A DNA stretch of 64,000 bases from JALZCH01 sp036400075 (lineage in GTDB: Bacteria; Acidobacteriota; Blastocatellia; Pyrinomonadales; Pyrinomonadaceae): the NCBI GenBank assembly GCA_036400075.1, contig DASWLV010000225.1, positions 1 through 64,000 on the forward strand. The letters run 5' to 3'. Positions within the stretch are counted from its first letter, which is position 1. Each line of letters begins with the position of its first letter. A program made the position numbers and the translations under genes. The notes under the pieces were generated by a model. The model was not told where the DNA came from. It ran no database searches and was given only the letters and a program-made list of their open reading frames with translations. This document shows, in pieces, positions 33,632 through 42,815 of the stretch.

Positions 33632-35620
33632 TTAGCTTCCGGTTTCGACCGGAGCTTCGGCGGCGTTGCTTTCTTCGAGCTTCGCCATCGCTTCTTTGTA
33701 GATTTTAATGCGTCCCTGTTCTTCAAAACGGCGGCGTAAATCTGCCAGATAATCGCTGAAAAACTGCATTTTCTTTTCATCTACTGCGGTTTTCATCAGA
33801 TCGTCGCGCTGTTTGGCAAACTCGTCCATATTCGGGTCAGTTCGTTTGACTAAACCGATGAAATAATAATTGTCTCCGATTGAAATCGGACCTTTCGTCA
33901 CTTCTCCGGGTTTCAGATTATAAACCTGTTCGTCAATTTGATTGGAAGCAGCCGCGCTGGTGCCTTCGCCGAGCGGCGAGCCGAGCTTGAAATCTTTAGC
34001 TTCCAGGGCTTTCAAACCAGCTTTTTCGGCGGCGGCTTTCAAAGCATCTGGGGTATTTACGTTTTCGCCAATACTTTGGACGACTGAAGCCATTTGCCCT
34101 TTTGAGTTTTCCACTTTGTAAGCGGCGAGAACCTGATCGCGGACTTCCGATAATTCGGCGTCGCGCGGGTCGCTTTTTTCGACGAGCATCGGAACGGCGA
34201 AACCGTCTTTGACTTGCGTGCGCTCGCCGACTTGCCCAACAGATTCGAGCGGCGCGATGCCTTCTTCAAACTGCGGCGAAACGCCGATGTTCGGCACGTC
34301 GTCGCCGGGTTTGACCAAACCGGTTTCGCGCACCATTTCGTCGGGTTTCATATTGGCGCGAGCCGCGAATTCATCGGCTACTTTTCGCACGTCTTTGTAT
34401 TCTTTCAACTTATCAACCGCTTCCTGCGCCAAATCCCCGGCGGCGCGATAAGCGCGGCGGTTGCGCAAAGAGACGAGAATCTCTTGTTTCGCGTCTTCAA
34501 ACGATTTCGGCACGGCTTCGCCGCGTCGCAAGATGTAATAAGCGTTGCCGTGTTTGATCGGATCGGTAATTTGACCGGGTATCATTTTCAAAACTTGCTG
34601 ATACGGATCGTCCGGTTTCGCTTGATTCTCGCGGATGATGCCGTTGACTTTTCCGCCGTTCGGCGCGGTCGCCGGGTCTTCGGATTTATTGCGGGCGAGC
34701 GCGGCGAAATCCGGCTCGTTGACAATGGTGCCGTTTTTGCGGGCTTCGGTGACGATCTCATTGGCTTTTGCCAAAATATCCGCGTCTTGATTCGCGTTCG
34801 GAATTTTCAAAACGATCTGCTGTGCTTCGACGCCTTTTTGCTTTTTCTCGGCGGGAATCTGGTCATATTCAGCGCGCAATTCGGCTTCGGGAATTTCCAG
34901 TTTTTCGCCGACTTTAGCTTGATTGATGAAAAGATAGCGAATCTTTTTCTGTGGCGAAGAAATGTAATAACGCGATTTGTTTTTCTCGAAATATTGTTTC
35001 AGCTCATCGTCCGACGGGTTGATTTTTTCGGCTACCGACACCGACGTGACCGGAACATAAACCAAATCAAACGATGTGTTCGAGCGGCGAAACTGATCTA
35101 AAACCTCTTCGTCGGAAACCGAAACGCCGGAAGTTAAAAAAGCGTTCAACTTTTCACTGGCGATTTGATCGCGGATTTGCTGCTCAAAAGCCGAGACGCT
35201 GCCGTACATTTCGGTGACGCTGCGCTTATAAGTTTCAATGTCGTTGACATTTATATCGGCGGCTTTGAGCTGCTTCCGAATTTCGACCCGGACTTCTTCG
35301 TCGGTCGCCGCTAAGTTTAAACGTGCCGCTTCCTGCCGAATCAGGCGAGAGCTGATTTCGCCGTCAACCACCGATTTCAGCGGCGGCGTGTAATTTGCCA
35401 TCGAATAACGGCGTTTCAGATTTTCCTGAACAATCGCCACTTCGCCGACCGTAATTGTTTCGCTGCCGACGGTGGCAAGCGATTCCTGACTGCGTGCGAG
35501 AACTTGTTGAGTTTCCGAACGCGGTGCGTAAAAGAAAATTAAGCTGACCGCCATCAAAACGACGAACGTCAGCAAAACGAAATTGCGCGTTTTTTCCAAA
35601 CGAGAAAGTTGCTTTAACAT
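33632..35620 (-). CDS. PpiD/SurA-like periplasmic peptidyl-prolyl isomerase
   Basis: 662 residues. A single membrane anchor near the N-terminus (NFVLLTFVVLMAVSLIFFYA) is followed by a SurA_N-like helical domain (ITVGEVAIVQENLKRRYSM...) with a second chaperone-like segment, and a parvulin-type rotamase domain around residues 260-380 (EAQQIVLKIPNANQDADILAKANEIVTEARKNG, then NGGKVNGIIRENQ). More chaperone-like sequence follows. This is the PpiD layout: a membrane-bound folding factor for exported proteins, fitting the large outer-membrane receptors here. It is transcribed alone, leftwards. Confidence 0.87.
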   Translation of the reverse strand: MLKQLSRLEKTRNFVLLTFVVLMAVSLIFFYAPRSETQQVLARSQESLATVGSETITVGEVAIVQENLKRRYSMANYTPPLKSVVDGEISSRLIRQEAARLNLAATDEEVRVEIRKQLKAADINVNDIETYKRSVTEMYGSVSAFEQQIRDQIASEKLNAFLTSGVSVSDEEVLDQFRRSNTSFDLVYVPVTSVSVAEKINPSDDELKQYFEKNKSRYYISSPQKKIRYLFINQAKVGEKLEIPEAELRAEYDQIPAEKKQKGVEAQQIVLKIPNANQDADILAKANEIVTEARKNGTIVNEPDFAALARNKSEDPATAPNGGKVNGIIRENQAKPDDPYQQVLKMIPGQITDPIKHGNAYYILRRGEAVPKSFEDAKQEILVSLRNRRAYRAAGDLAQEAVDKLKEYKDVRKVADEFAARANMKPDEMVRETGLVKPGDDVPNIGVSPQFEEGIAPLESVGQVGERTQVKDGFAVPMLVEKSDPRDAELSEVRDQVLAAYKVENSKGQMASVVQSIGENVNTPDALKAAAEKAGLKALEAKDFKLGSPLGEGTSAAASNQIDEQVYNLKPGEVTKGPISIGDNYYFIGLVKRTDPNMDEFAKQRDDLMKTAVDEKKMQFFSDYLADLRRRFEEQGRIKIYKEAMAKLEESNAAEAPVETGS

Positions 35621-35821
35621 TTAATTGCTACTCGAAAAATTAAGATATGTGCCGGTTTAGGTCTTCGTCGCCGCAAAAGGCGCTGGAATTGTGACCTTCG
35701 GTTTCGGTTAATTGTAACTAATAGAAAAATAACCTGCAATTTGCCAGAGACGAAATTCCGGCGAATAAAAAAATGCAGCCGATTTAAATTCCAAAAAATC
35801 TGCGGAAGGAGACAAATAAAA

Positions 35822-36493
35822 TTAGAAAATTTGATTGTGTCTTTCAAGCCAAGGTGCGGTTTCCGGTGCTATCTCTCCTGCGCGGGCGTTGTTTTCGATT
35901 TCTGTTTTCAAACGCCGTAAATCTTTGGGCGTGTCAACATCGTACCAAAGCGGCAGAGTCGTCAAATGCAAATTCAATTGTCTGATGTTTCGCACGGTTT
36001 GCAAAAACGTTTCTGGCGAACTCCAACGGACGTTTTGAAAGATTTGTTGATTAGGTTGATTTAAACCGAGCAAATAAAAACCGCCGTCTTCGGTTTCTCC
36101 AATGACCGCATCTGTTAGTTTTTCCTGCAAAATCTTGATTGCGGCTTTGATATATTCCGGCGGCAAAGTCGGGCTGTCCGTCCCGATGACAACAAGCGGG
36201 GAGAAGTTTCGCTCGAAAGCAAATCGGAGCGCGTTGTGCATTCGCTCGCCCAAATCGGCGCCCGTTTGCCGAACCCAAATCAAATTACGGGGTAAAATTG
36301 TTTCGAGAATTTCTTTTTCGCCCGCAAAAGCCACGATTGTGTTTTCGCAAATGTTTCGCGCTTTTTTCACAGCGTCAATGGCAAAACAACCGGCTAAATC
36401 AGCAGATTGTTCCGCCGATAAAAACGGCGCGAGTCTGGTTTTAACAGTTCCCGCCGTCGGAGCTTTGCACATTACAATTATTGCCGGATTCAT
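35822..36493 (-). CDS. TIGR04282 family glycosyltransferase (DUF2064)
   Basis: 223 residues, ATG at 36493. The start IVMCKAPTAGTVKTRLAPFLS is the family signature, with GTDSPTLPPEYIKAA and IGETEDGGFYLLGL following. These are GT-A-type nucleotidyl/glycosyl transferase-like proteins of unknown substrate. The ATG overlaps the TGA of the upstream aminotransferase gene, so the two genes are coupled. Confidence 0.87.
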   Translation of the reverse strand: MNPAIIVMCKAPTAGTVKTRLAPFLSAEQSADLAGCFAIDAVKKARNICENTIVAFAGEKEILETILPRNLIWVRQTGADLGERMHNALRFAFERNFSPLVVIGTDSPTLPPEYIKAAIKILQEKLTDAVIGETEDGGFYLLGLNQPNQQIFQNVRWSSPETFLQTVRNIRQLNLHLTTLPLWYDVDTPKDLRRLKTEIENNARAGEIAPETAPWLERHNQIF

Positions 36494-37314
36494 CAATTGA
36501 TAAAATCGAAAAACGCTTTTTGCAGTTTTCGGGCGGTGTCGTTTTGATAAATTTTGTCGTTAAATTTTCTCGCCGAACGAATTTCGATTCCGGCTGAAGT
36601 CAGAAAAATCTCGTCCGCCGCTCCAAGCTCTTCAATTCCGGCGGCAGTTTCGGAAATTTGCAGATTCAAGTTTTTTGCCAAATCGAAAATTAAATTTCGA
36701 GTCGTTCCCGCCAAAGCTCCTGTTTCAAGACCGGACGTAAAAATCCGCCCGTTTTTTGTCCAAAACAAATTGGCGAGACATGCTGAAACCGTTTCGCCGC
36801 GCTCGTTGAGCCGCACGGCTTCGTCGCAGCCCTGCGCTTTTGCCGTTTCGAGCGCGAGTAGATTTTCCAGATAATTACAGCTTTTGACGCCCGCCAGCGG
36901 CGAAGCGGAATTAACCAAAAACGGCGAAACGTTTAAGATTAAATCGTTACTTGCTTCTTTTTTGTCGGCGGTTATTATTAAAACGGACGTTTTTCGCTTG
37001 CCCGAAAAATTCCAGAGAGCGCCGCCGCTTGCGTCGAACAATGTAATTCTGGCGCGCCCGGTTTCGATTTTGTTTGCCGCGATTAAATCAAAAAGCGTTT
37101 CCTCAAAGCCGGAAATCTCGCTTAAATCCAGATTGATTTTCGCCGCGTGACCGCGCAATCTGCGCAAATGCTCGCTCAAAAGGAACGGTTTTCGGTTGTA
37201 AATCGCCAGCGTCGTAAAAACTCCGCGCCCGTAAAAAGCAGCAGATGACGCGGCGGGCAAATTTGCGTCGCCGGCTTTTAAAATTTTTCCGTTGTAAACG
37301 ACCGATTCGTGCAA
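36493..37314 (-). CDS. Class IV aminotransferase (PabC- or BCAT-like)
   Basis: 273 residues. The PLP-binding Lys lies in VKSCNYLENLLALETAKAQGCDEAVRLNERG, the class IV motif. The N-terminus VVYNGKILKAGDANLP and FYGRGVFTTLAIYNRKPFLLSEHLRRL are typical of 4-amino-4-deoxychorismate lyase (folate synthesis), but branched-chain or D-amino acid aminotransferase cannot be excluded. It overlaps the DUF2064 gene downstream and is divergent from the metallophosphoesterase gene (105-bp gap). Confidence 0.83.
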   Translation of the reverse strand: MHESVVYNGKILKAGDANLPAASSAAFYGRGVFTTLAIYNRKPFLLSEHLRRLRGHAAKINLDLSEISGFEETLFDLIAANKIETGRARITLFDASGGALWNFSGKRKTSVLIITADKKEASNDLILNVSPFLVNSASPLAGVKSCNYLENLLALETAKAQGCDEAVRLNERGETVSACLANLFWTKNGRIFTSGLETGALAGTTRNLIFDLAKNLNLQISETAAGIEELGAADEIFLTSAGIEIRSARKFNDKIYQNDTARKLQKAFFDFIN

Positions 37315-37419
37315 AACAGTTTGACGTGAAAATTTTTAATGCTATTTTAACCCAAATGCAAAATTAAAAGTTTTCGCGCCGCGATTGTTAATTTTAATTT
37401 CGATGATTTCTGGAAAACA

Positions 37420-38283
37420 ATGAATCAAAGTCCGGTTTCAAGACGAAAATTTTCTTCTCGCTGGCGGGAAATCAAATCTTCGCCTCATCCGTTCAAAACG
37501 CTGGCGGCGGGCGTTTCGCGCGCCGCGCGGAGAGCGATTAACGAATCGAAAAATCTAATCATAGAAGAACAAATAATTTATCTCGAACGCCTTCCGCGCG
37601 AAATGGACGGTCTGCGCATCGTACAGCTTTCCGATGTTCATCACAGCCGTTTTATTGACGCCGAGCAGATAAAAGATTCGGTCGAAATTGCCAACTATTT
37701 AAGACCGGACATCACGGTTTTAACCGGCGATTACGTATCGCATGGAACTGATTATATTGCTCCGGTGGCGGATATTTTGGGCGAATTACGCGCGCCGCAA
37801 GGTGTTTACGCGGTTCTCGGAAATCACGATTATCGAACGGATGCGCGTTTGATAACCGATTTGTTTCGCGCCGAAGGCATTCGAGTTTTAGTTAACGAAG
37901 GCTTGCATTTAACGAAAAACGGCGCGACTCTTTGGCTTTGCGGCGTTGACGATACGCTTTACGGAGCGCCGGATTTGGAGCTTGCTCTGGCGGGTTCGCG
38001 CCCGACTGAATTTAAGTTCTTGCTGTGTCACAATCCGGCAATTTTGCGGCGAGCCGCCGCAGTCGGCGTTGACTTAATCGTTTCGGGACACACGCACGGC
38101 GGGCAAGTCCGTCTGCGCTCTACGGAAGAGAATCTGATTTTGCCGCGTCGCCCGCGCGCAAGCGGTTTGTTGCAGCGGGGCGGGGCGCAAATTTATATTT
38201 CGCGCGGCATCGGAACGGTTGTTTTACCATTTCGTTATCAATGCCCGCCGGAAATCAGTCTTTTGGAATTGCGAAAAGCATAA
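37420..38283 (+). CDS. Calcineurin-like metallophosphoesterase
   Basis: 287 residues. The dinuclear metal-binding motifs appear in order: VQLSDVHHS, VLTGDYVSHG, VLGNHDYRTDA, LCHNP, and SGHTHGGQVRL. This is the YkuE/YpbG-like branch of the family, often membrane-associated and acting on phosphodiesters such as UDP-diacylglucosamine or cyclic nucleotides; the substrate here is unknown. The first about 45 residues are basic and may bind the membrane. The pgsA-like gene follows in the same direction after 36 bp. Confidence 0.87.
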   Translation: MNQSPVSRRKFSSRWREIKSSPHPFKTLAAGVSRAARRAINESKNLIIEEQIIYLERLPREMDGLRIVQLSDVHHSRFIDAEQIKDSVEIANYLRPDITVLTGDYVSHGTDYIAPVADILGELRAPQGVYAVLGNHDYRTDARLITDLFRAEGIRVLVNEGLHLTKNGATLWLCGVDDTLYGAPDLELALAGSRPTEFKFLLCHNPAILRRAAAVGVDLIVSGHTHGGQVRLRSTEENLILPRRPRASGLLQRGGAQIYISRGIGTVVLPFRYQCPPEISLLELRKA

Positions 38284-38319
38284 AAGAAATTATATTTTAT
38301 TGGGCAGTTTTCATCTGCT

Positions 38320-38880
38320 ATGACCTTCGCCAACCTGATTACACTTTTGCGAATCGTTTTGATACCGCTTTTTGTTTCGCTGCTTTTCTACCAAAAATTC
38401 GGTTGGGCTTTACTGACTTTTCTCATCGCTGGCATTTCCGACGGAATTGACGGAGCAATTGCGCGTACCTTTAATCAATCATCTGAGCTGGGCAAAATTC
38501 TCGATCCGATTGCCGACAAACTTTTGATGACAACGGCTTTTATCGTTTTGAGTCTCCCAACAATCATTACGGGCGAAAATCTGCCCGTTCCGTTTTGGTT
38601 GACGGCTACCGTCATCGCCCGCGATGTGTTGATAGTTTCAGTTGCCGGAGCGATTTTTGTCGCGACCAGTTTTCGCGGTTTTCGCCCTTCTTTCTGGGGA
38701 AAAGTCAGCACTCTTGTTCAGGTTTTCGGCGTAGGTCTGATTTTGGTCGCCGCCGCTTTTCAACAACTCGCGTTTTATCTGCCTCTCGTTTACTTTGCAA
38801 TCTTTCTTTTAACCGCAATTTCGGGAATTCATTACATATTTTTTGTCAATAAATTGATTAGACAACAAAATCAAAAATAA
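38320..38880 (+). CDS. CDP-alcohol phosphatidyltransferase (PgsA-like)
   Basis: 186-residue membrane protein. The CDP-alcohol phosphatidyltransferase motif DGx2ARx8Gx3Dx3D is complete: SDGIDGAIARTFNQSSELGK followed by ILDPIADK. Family members make phosphatidylglycerolphosphate or phosphatidylserine and related lipids; length and start (MTFANLITLLRIVLIPLF) are closest to PgsA. It lies downstream of the metallophosphoesterase gene, and lipid metabolism may link the pair. Confidence 0.9.
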   Translation: MTFANLITLLRIVLIPLFVSLLFYQKFGWALLTFLIAGISDGIDGAIARTFNQSSELGKILDPIADKLLMTTAFIVLSLPTIITGENLPVPFWLTATVIARDVLIVSVAGAIFVATSFRGFRPSFWGKVSTLVQVFGVGLILVAAAFQQLAFYLPLVYFAIFLLTAISGIHYIFFVNKLIRQQNQK

Positions 38881-38944
38881 ATATAACCGCTATTTTAGGC
38901 AATTTAATCTAAAAAGAGTTGGTTGAGTTTTGTGGTATAAGAAA

Positions 38945-38974
38945 CTTGACAATAATACACTCAAATATTATTCT
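38945..38974 (+). promoter_or_regulatory. Promoter of dnaK with HAIR-like HspR operator
   Basis: TTGACA (38946-38951), a 17-bp spacer and TATTCT (38969-38974) fit a sigma-70-type promoter. Over the -35 lies CTTGACA-N7-ACTCAAA (38945-38965), matching the HspR-binding consensus CTTGAGT-N7-ACTCAAG at 11 of 14 positions with exact spacing. An HspR-like regulator is the third gene of the cluster, so autoregulation is likely. Confidence 0.7.
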
Positions 38975-39021
38975 TGTAATTGATTCAACTAGGTTGAAAA
39001 GTAATTTGGAGTAACAAGTTT

Positions 39022-40965
39022 ATGAGCAAAATTATCGGTATTGACTTAGGTACGACAAACTCGGTCGTCGCCGTAATGGAAGGCGGCGAGCCGGTGGTTA
39101 TCACTAATGAAGAAGGCGGCAGAACGACGCCTTCGGTTGTCGCTTTTACGAAAGACGGCAATCGTCTGGTCGGTCAGGTGGCAAAACGCCAAGCCGTGAC
39201 CAACCCGGAAAATACGGTTTATTCGATTAAGCGTTTTATGGGACGACGCTTTGAAGAAGTTTCGGAAGAAAAGAAACAAGTCCCGTATAAAGCCGAACGT
39301 GCAGGAAACGGCGACGTGCGAGTCGCCGCAGGCGGCAAAGATTACAGCCCGCCGGAGATTTCCGCAATGATTCTGCAAAAATTGAAAAAAGCTGCGGAAG
39401 ATTATCTCGGCGCGAAAGTTGATCGAGCGGTTATCACGGTTCCGGCTTATTTTAACGACGCGCAACGCCAGGCGACCAAAGACGCGGGTAAAATCGCCGG
39501 TCTCGAAGTGATGCGAATTGTCAACGAACCGACGGCGGCGGCTTTAGCTTACGGTCTCGATAAGAAAAAAGACGAGATGATCGCCGTCTTCGATTTCGGC
39601 GGCGGAACATTTGATATTTCGGTTCTCGAAGTCGGCGAAGGCGTCGTCGAAGTTAAATCCACGAACGGCGATACGCATCTTGGCGGCGACGACGTTGACG
39701 AAGCCTTGATTAAATGGATTATCGAAGAATTCAAACGCGATCAGGGGATTGATTTGTCGCAGGACAAAATGGCTTTGCAGCGCCTGAAAGAAGCGGCGGA
39801 AAAAGCGAAAATCGAGCTATCGAGCGCAATGCAGACCGATGTCAATTTGCCGTTTATCACGGCTGATGCGTCCGGTCCGAAGCACTTGAATATGTCGCTC
39901 ACGCGATCCAAATTCGAACAGCTCGTTGACCCGATTTTGCAGCGGCTGATGCCGCCGGTCGAACAGGCAATCAAAGACGCCGGTTTGACGAAAGATAAAA
40001 TTGAAGAAATCGTCCTCGTCGGCGGTTCGACCAGAATTCCGAAAGTGCAGGAAATGGTCAAAAACTTCTTCGGTAAAGAGCCGAACAAAACGGTTAACCC
40101 TGACGAAGTCGTCGCTCTCGGCGCGGCTGTTCAGGCGGGCGTTTTGGGCGGCGAAAAAACGGATATTCTGTTGCTCGATGTAACGCCGCTTTCGCTCGGA
40201 ATCGAAACTCTGGGCGGCGTAGCGACGAAACTGATCGAGCGCAACACGACGATTCCGACGCGCAAATCGGAGATTTTCTCCACCGCTTCGGATAACCAAA
40301 CGTCGGTCGAAGTTCACGTCATTCAAGGCGAGCGCCCGATGGCTGCGGACAATAAAACGCTCGGCAAATTCCATCTTGTCGGAATTCCGCCCGCACCGCG
40401 CGGAATGCCGCAAGTCGAAGTCACGTTTGACATTGACGCCAACGGTATCGTCAACGTCTCGGCGAAAGATTTGGGCACGGGACGCGAGCAGAAGATTACG
40501 ATCACGGCTTCGTCGGGTCTGTCGAAAGACGAAATTGACCGGATGATGAAAGACGCCGACGCGCACTCGTCTGAAGACGCCAAGCGCCGCGAAGCGATTG
40601 AAGCCAAAAACCGGCTTGACGGTCTCGTTTATCAAGTTGAAAAAACTTATAACGAGAACAAAGAAAAGCTCGACCAAGCTTCGGCGACCGAACTTGAAGA
40701 AGCTCTCAGTGAATCGCGGACGGCTTTAAACTCAAACGACGCCGAGCCGATGAACAATGCTTTCAGCCGTTTGCAAACTGCTTCGCACAAACTCGCTGAA
40801 GTGCTCTACAATCAGCAAAGCGCGAGCGGCGGTCAAACAACCGGCGACGAGCAGGCTTCATCAGCCGGAGCGGGCGCGAGTGGCTCAACCGGCGGTAACG
40901 CCGGCGGCGGAGCTGATGATGTAATTGACGCAGAATATGTTGATGTTGACAACGATAAAAAGTAA
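39022..40965 (+). CDS. dnaK: Chaperone protein DnaK (Hsp70)
   Basis: 647 residues. The N-terminus MSKIIGIDLGTTNSVVAVME is the Hsp70 phosphate-binding start; VFDFGGGTFDISVLEV and VLVGGSTRIPKVQEMVKNFF are the other two family signatures. The substrate-binding domain and a Gly/Ser-rich tail ending in a charged DDVIDAEYVDVDNDKK complete it. It binds exposed hydrophobic segments, driven by DnaJ and GrpE. The order is dnaK, dnaJ, hspR; no grpE is present. GGAG precedes the ATG. Confidence 0.98.
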   Translation: MSKIIGIDLGTTNSVVAVMEGGEPVVITNEEGGRTTPSVVAFTKDGNRLVGQVAKRQAVTNPENTVYSIKRFMGRRFEEVSEEKKQVPYKAERAGNGDVRVAAGGKDYSPPEISAMILQKLKKAAEDYLGAKVDRAVITVPAYFNDAQRQATKDAGKIAGLEVMRIVNEPTAAALAYGLDKKKDEMIAVFDFGGGTFDISVLEVGEGVVEVKSTNGDTHLGGDDVDEALIKWIIEEFKRDQGIDLSQDKMALQRLKEAAEKAKIELSSAMQTDVNLPFITADASGPKHLNMSLTRSKFEQLVDPILQRLMPPVEQAIKDAGLTKDKIEEIVLVGGSTRIPKVQEMVKNFFGKEPNKTVNPDEVVALGAAVQAGVLGGEKTDILLLDVTPLSLGIETLGGVATKLIERNTTIPTRKSEIFSTASDNQTSVEVHVIQGERPMAADNKTLGKFHLVGIPPAPRGMPQVEVTFDIDANGIVNVSAKDLGTGREQKITITASSGLSKDEIDRMMKDADAHSSEDAKRREAIEAKNRLDGLVYQVEKTYNENKEKLDQASATELEEALSESRTALNSNDAEPMNNAFSRLQTASHKLAEVLYNQQSASGGQTTGDEQASSAGAGASGSTGGNAGGGADDVIDAEYVDVDNDKK

Positions 40966-41034
40966 GCAGTAAGCGGTGAGCAGTGAGCAGAAAACAGTTC
41001 TGCTGCTCACTGCTTACGGCTCATCGCTCACTGT
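40962..41034. repeat. 7-bp-periodic palindromic repeat between dnaK and dnaJ
   Basis: Starting at the dnaK stop, GTAAGCA-, GTAAGCG-, GTGAGCA-, GTGAGCA-type heptads (40962-40990) are followed by a short loop and their imperfect reverse complement (41000-41034). The result is a long hairpin filling nearly the whole 73-bp gap. It belongs with the other heptad repeats of this window. Confidence 0.85.
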
Positions 41035-41038
41035 AGAA

Positions 41039-42217
41039 ATGGCAGCAAATAACAAACAAGATTACTACCAGCTTCTGGGTGTAAAAAAAGACGCGACGGC
41101 GGAGGAAATTAAAAAAGCCTACCGCCGTTTGGCGCGAAAATATCACCCTGACGTTAATCCGAACGACAAATCTTCGGAAGAAAAATTCAAACAAATTACC
41201 GAAGCCAATGACGTTCTGACCGACGAAAAGAAGCGTAAGGTTTACGACCGTTTTGGTTATTATTCGGACAATTTGTCCGAAGCCGATTTGAAAAATCCGT
41301 TTGCCGGTGCAGCCGGGCGCGGCGCTGGCGGTGCAGGCGGTTTTGATTTTTCCGGTTTTAATTGGGAATCGGGCGGCGGCACAACAAGTACGGGCGGCGG
41401 TTTTAGCGATATTTTCGAGACTCTGTTCGGCAAGGGCAAAGGTAAAGAAGCCGAACCGCCGCGCCCCGAACCGAAAAAAGGCGAGGACATCGAAATGCCG
41501 CTCGCCCTCTCGTTTGAAGAAGCATTTCGCGGTTTGACGACGAATATTACCGTCAACCGTTCCGTTCAATGTTCGCGCTGTCAGGGCGCGGGCGATATGG
41601 GCGGAGCGCTCGTAACTTGTACGACCTGCAACGGTACGGGACAAGTTCGGCGAACGGGCGGACGGCTTGAATTTCAGCAATCTTGCCCGGATTGCGGCGG
41701 CACCGGAAAACGCCGTCCGCCTTGTCCGCTGTGTCACGGTAAAGGCGTCACGCCGGTTTCCGAGCAGGTAAAAGTCAGGATTCCGCCCGGCGTTGATACC
41801 GGTTCGCGCGTGCGCGTTCCGGGCAAAGGTCAGGGCGGCAGACTCGGCGCGCAGCCCGGCGATTTATTTATCGTCACGCGTGTCGGCGAGCATAAATTTT
41901 TAACGCGCAAAGGCGAAAACGTTTATGTCACCGTGCCAATTACAGTTTCGGAAGCGGCTTTGGGCGCGAAAATCGAAGTTCCGACCGTAGAAGGAAAAGC
42001 GCAGCTTAAAATTCCGCCCGGAACGCAAAGCGGGCAAAAATTTCGTCTCCGCGAGCGCGGTTTTCCCAGTTTAAGAAATCCGCAGGCGCGCGGCGATCAA
42101 TTTATCGAAGTGCAAATTACGCTGCCGAAGATAATTTCGGAAGAAACAAAAGACATTTTGCGCCAATTTGAACGCGCTAATCCCGAAAATCCGCGCAAAG
42201 CAATGGGACTCGAATAG
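41039..42217 (+). CDS. dnaJ: Chaperone protein DnaJ (type I Hsp40)
   Basis: 392 residues from the ATG at 41039; the frame is open upstream but that part is repeat sequence. The J domain (about 4-70) has the HPD motif in KYHPDVNP. A Gly/Phe-rich region follows (about 80-130). The zinc region shows four CxxCxGxG motifs: CSRCQGAG, CTTCNGTG, CPDCGGTG and CPLCHGKG. The C-terminal substrate-binding domains follow. It delivers clients to DnaK and stimulates its ATPase. It sits 73 bp after dnaK, separated by a repeat hairpin. Confidence 0.95.
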   Translation: MAANNKQDYYQLLGVKKDATAEEIKKAYRRLARKYHPDVNPNDKSSEEKFKQITEANDVLTDEKKRKVYDRFGYYSDNLSEADLKNPFAGAAGRGAGGAGGFDFSGFNWESGGGTTSTGGGFSDIFETLFGKGKGKEAEPPRPEPKKGEDIEMPLALSFEEAFRGLTTNITVNRSVQCSRCQGAGDMGGALVTCTTCNGTGQVRRTGGRLEFQQSCPDCGGTGKRRPPCPLCHGKGVTPVSEQVKVRIPPGVDTGSRVRVPGKGQGGRLGAQPGDLFIVTRVGEHKFLTRKGENVYVTVPITVSEAALGAKIEVPTVEGKAQLKIPPGTQSGQKFRLRERGFPSLRNPQARGDQFIEVQITLPKIISEETKDILRQFERANPENPRKAMGLE

Positions 42218-42219
42218 AA

Positions 42220-42287
42220 CAGTTATCAGTTATCAGTGAACAGTCAACAAAACGGCTGATAACTGATAACTGATAACTGATAACTGA
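42220..42287. repeat. 7-bp-periodic palindromic repeat between dnaJ and hspR
   Basis: The left arm 42220-42237 is CAGTTATCAGTTATCAGT. The right arm 42256-42287 holds four copies of the reverse-complement heptad GATAACT. Together they form a hairpin that starts 3 bp after the dnaJ stop and ends 5 bp before the hspR start codon. Confidence 0.92.
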
Positions 42288-42291
42288 CAAA

Positions 42292-42690
42292 GTGAAACGT
42301 AAAGCTAAAACTTATACAATCAGCGCAGTCGCCGAAATGTACGAGCTTCATCCGCAAACTTTGCGGCTTTACGAGCGCGAAGGTCTTCTTAAACCGTCTC
42401 GTTCCGAAGGCAATACTCGCCTTTATACCGACCCTGATTTGGAGCGGTTGGAAATCATTTTATCCTTAACCAGAGATTTGGGCGTTAATCTGGCGGGCGT
42501 CGAAATTATTTTAAATATGCGCCAGAAAATGGACGAGATGCAGCGCGAATTTGAACGGTTTTTCGAATATTTGCGAACTCACGCCCGCGAGTTTTCACAG
42601 CCGCCGAGCGATACGGACAGCGAAGCGCTGGTGCCTTCGATCCGACTTAACATTTTACAAAGAATAAACAGCAGAGAAAGCGACGAATAA
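42292..42690 (+). CDS. hspR: HspR-like MerR-family heat-shock repressor
   Basis: 132 residues starting at GTG. The winged-helix start YTISAVAEMYELHPQTLRLYEREGLLKPSRSEGNTRLY is the MerR/HspR DNA-binding domain; HPQTLRLYER-GLL is the HspR hallmark. A coiled-coil segment follows (MRQKMDEMQREFERFFEYLRTH). HspR represses dnaK operons by binding HAIR repeats, usually with DnaK as co-repressor. A HAIR-like site overlaps the dnaK promoter. The heptad repeat lies directly before the start codon, leaving no ribosome binding site. Confidence 0.88.
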   Translation: MKRKAKTYTISAVAEMYELHPQTLRLYEREGLLKPSRSEGNTRLYTDPDLERLEIILSLTRDLGVNLAGVEIILNMRQKMDEMQREFERFFEYLRTHAREFSQPPSDTDSEALVPSIRLNILQRINSRESDE

Positions 42691-42815
42691 AAGAGTTTCG
42701 CGCGCCGACCGAATTGCCTTCCGCCTTTTTGTTTTCGCTCCTTTACAAAAGAGGCATACTGTTAGAAAATAACAACTTTGAATTTCTAGCCTCAAACCTA
42801 ACTTGGAGAAATTTT

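Noticed and set aside
39046..40677. Long antisense open frames across dnaK (up to 286 codons)
   Set aside because: They are shadows of the strong codon bias in dnaK; no ribosome binding sites or family motifs.
42220..42287. Repeats that might be taken for a CRISPR array
   Set aside because: The units are 7 bp and contiguous without spacers. The same applies to the other heptad repeats.
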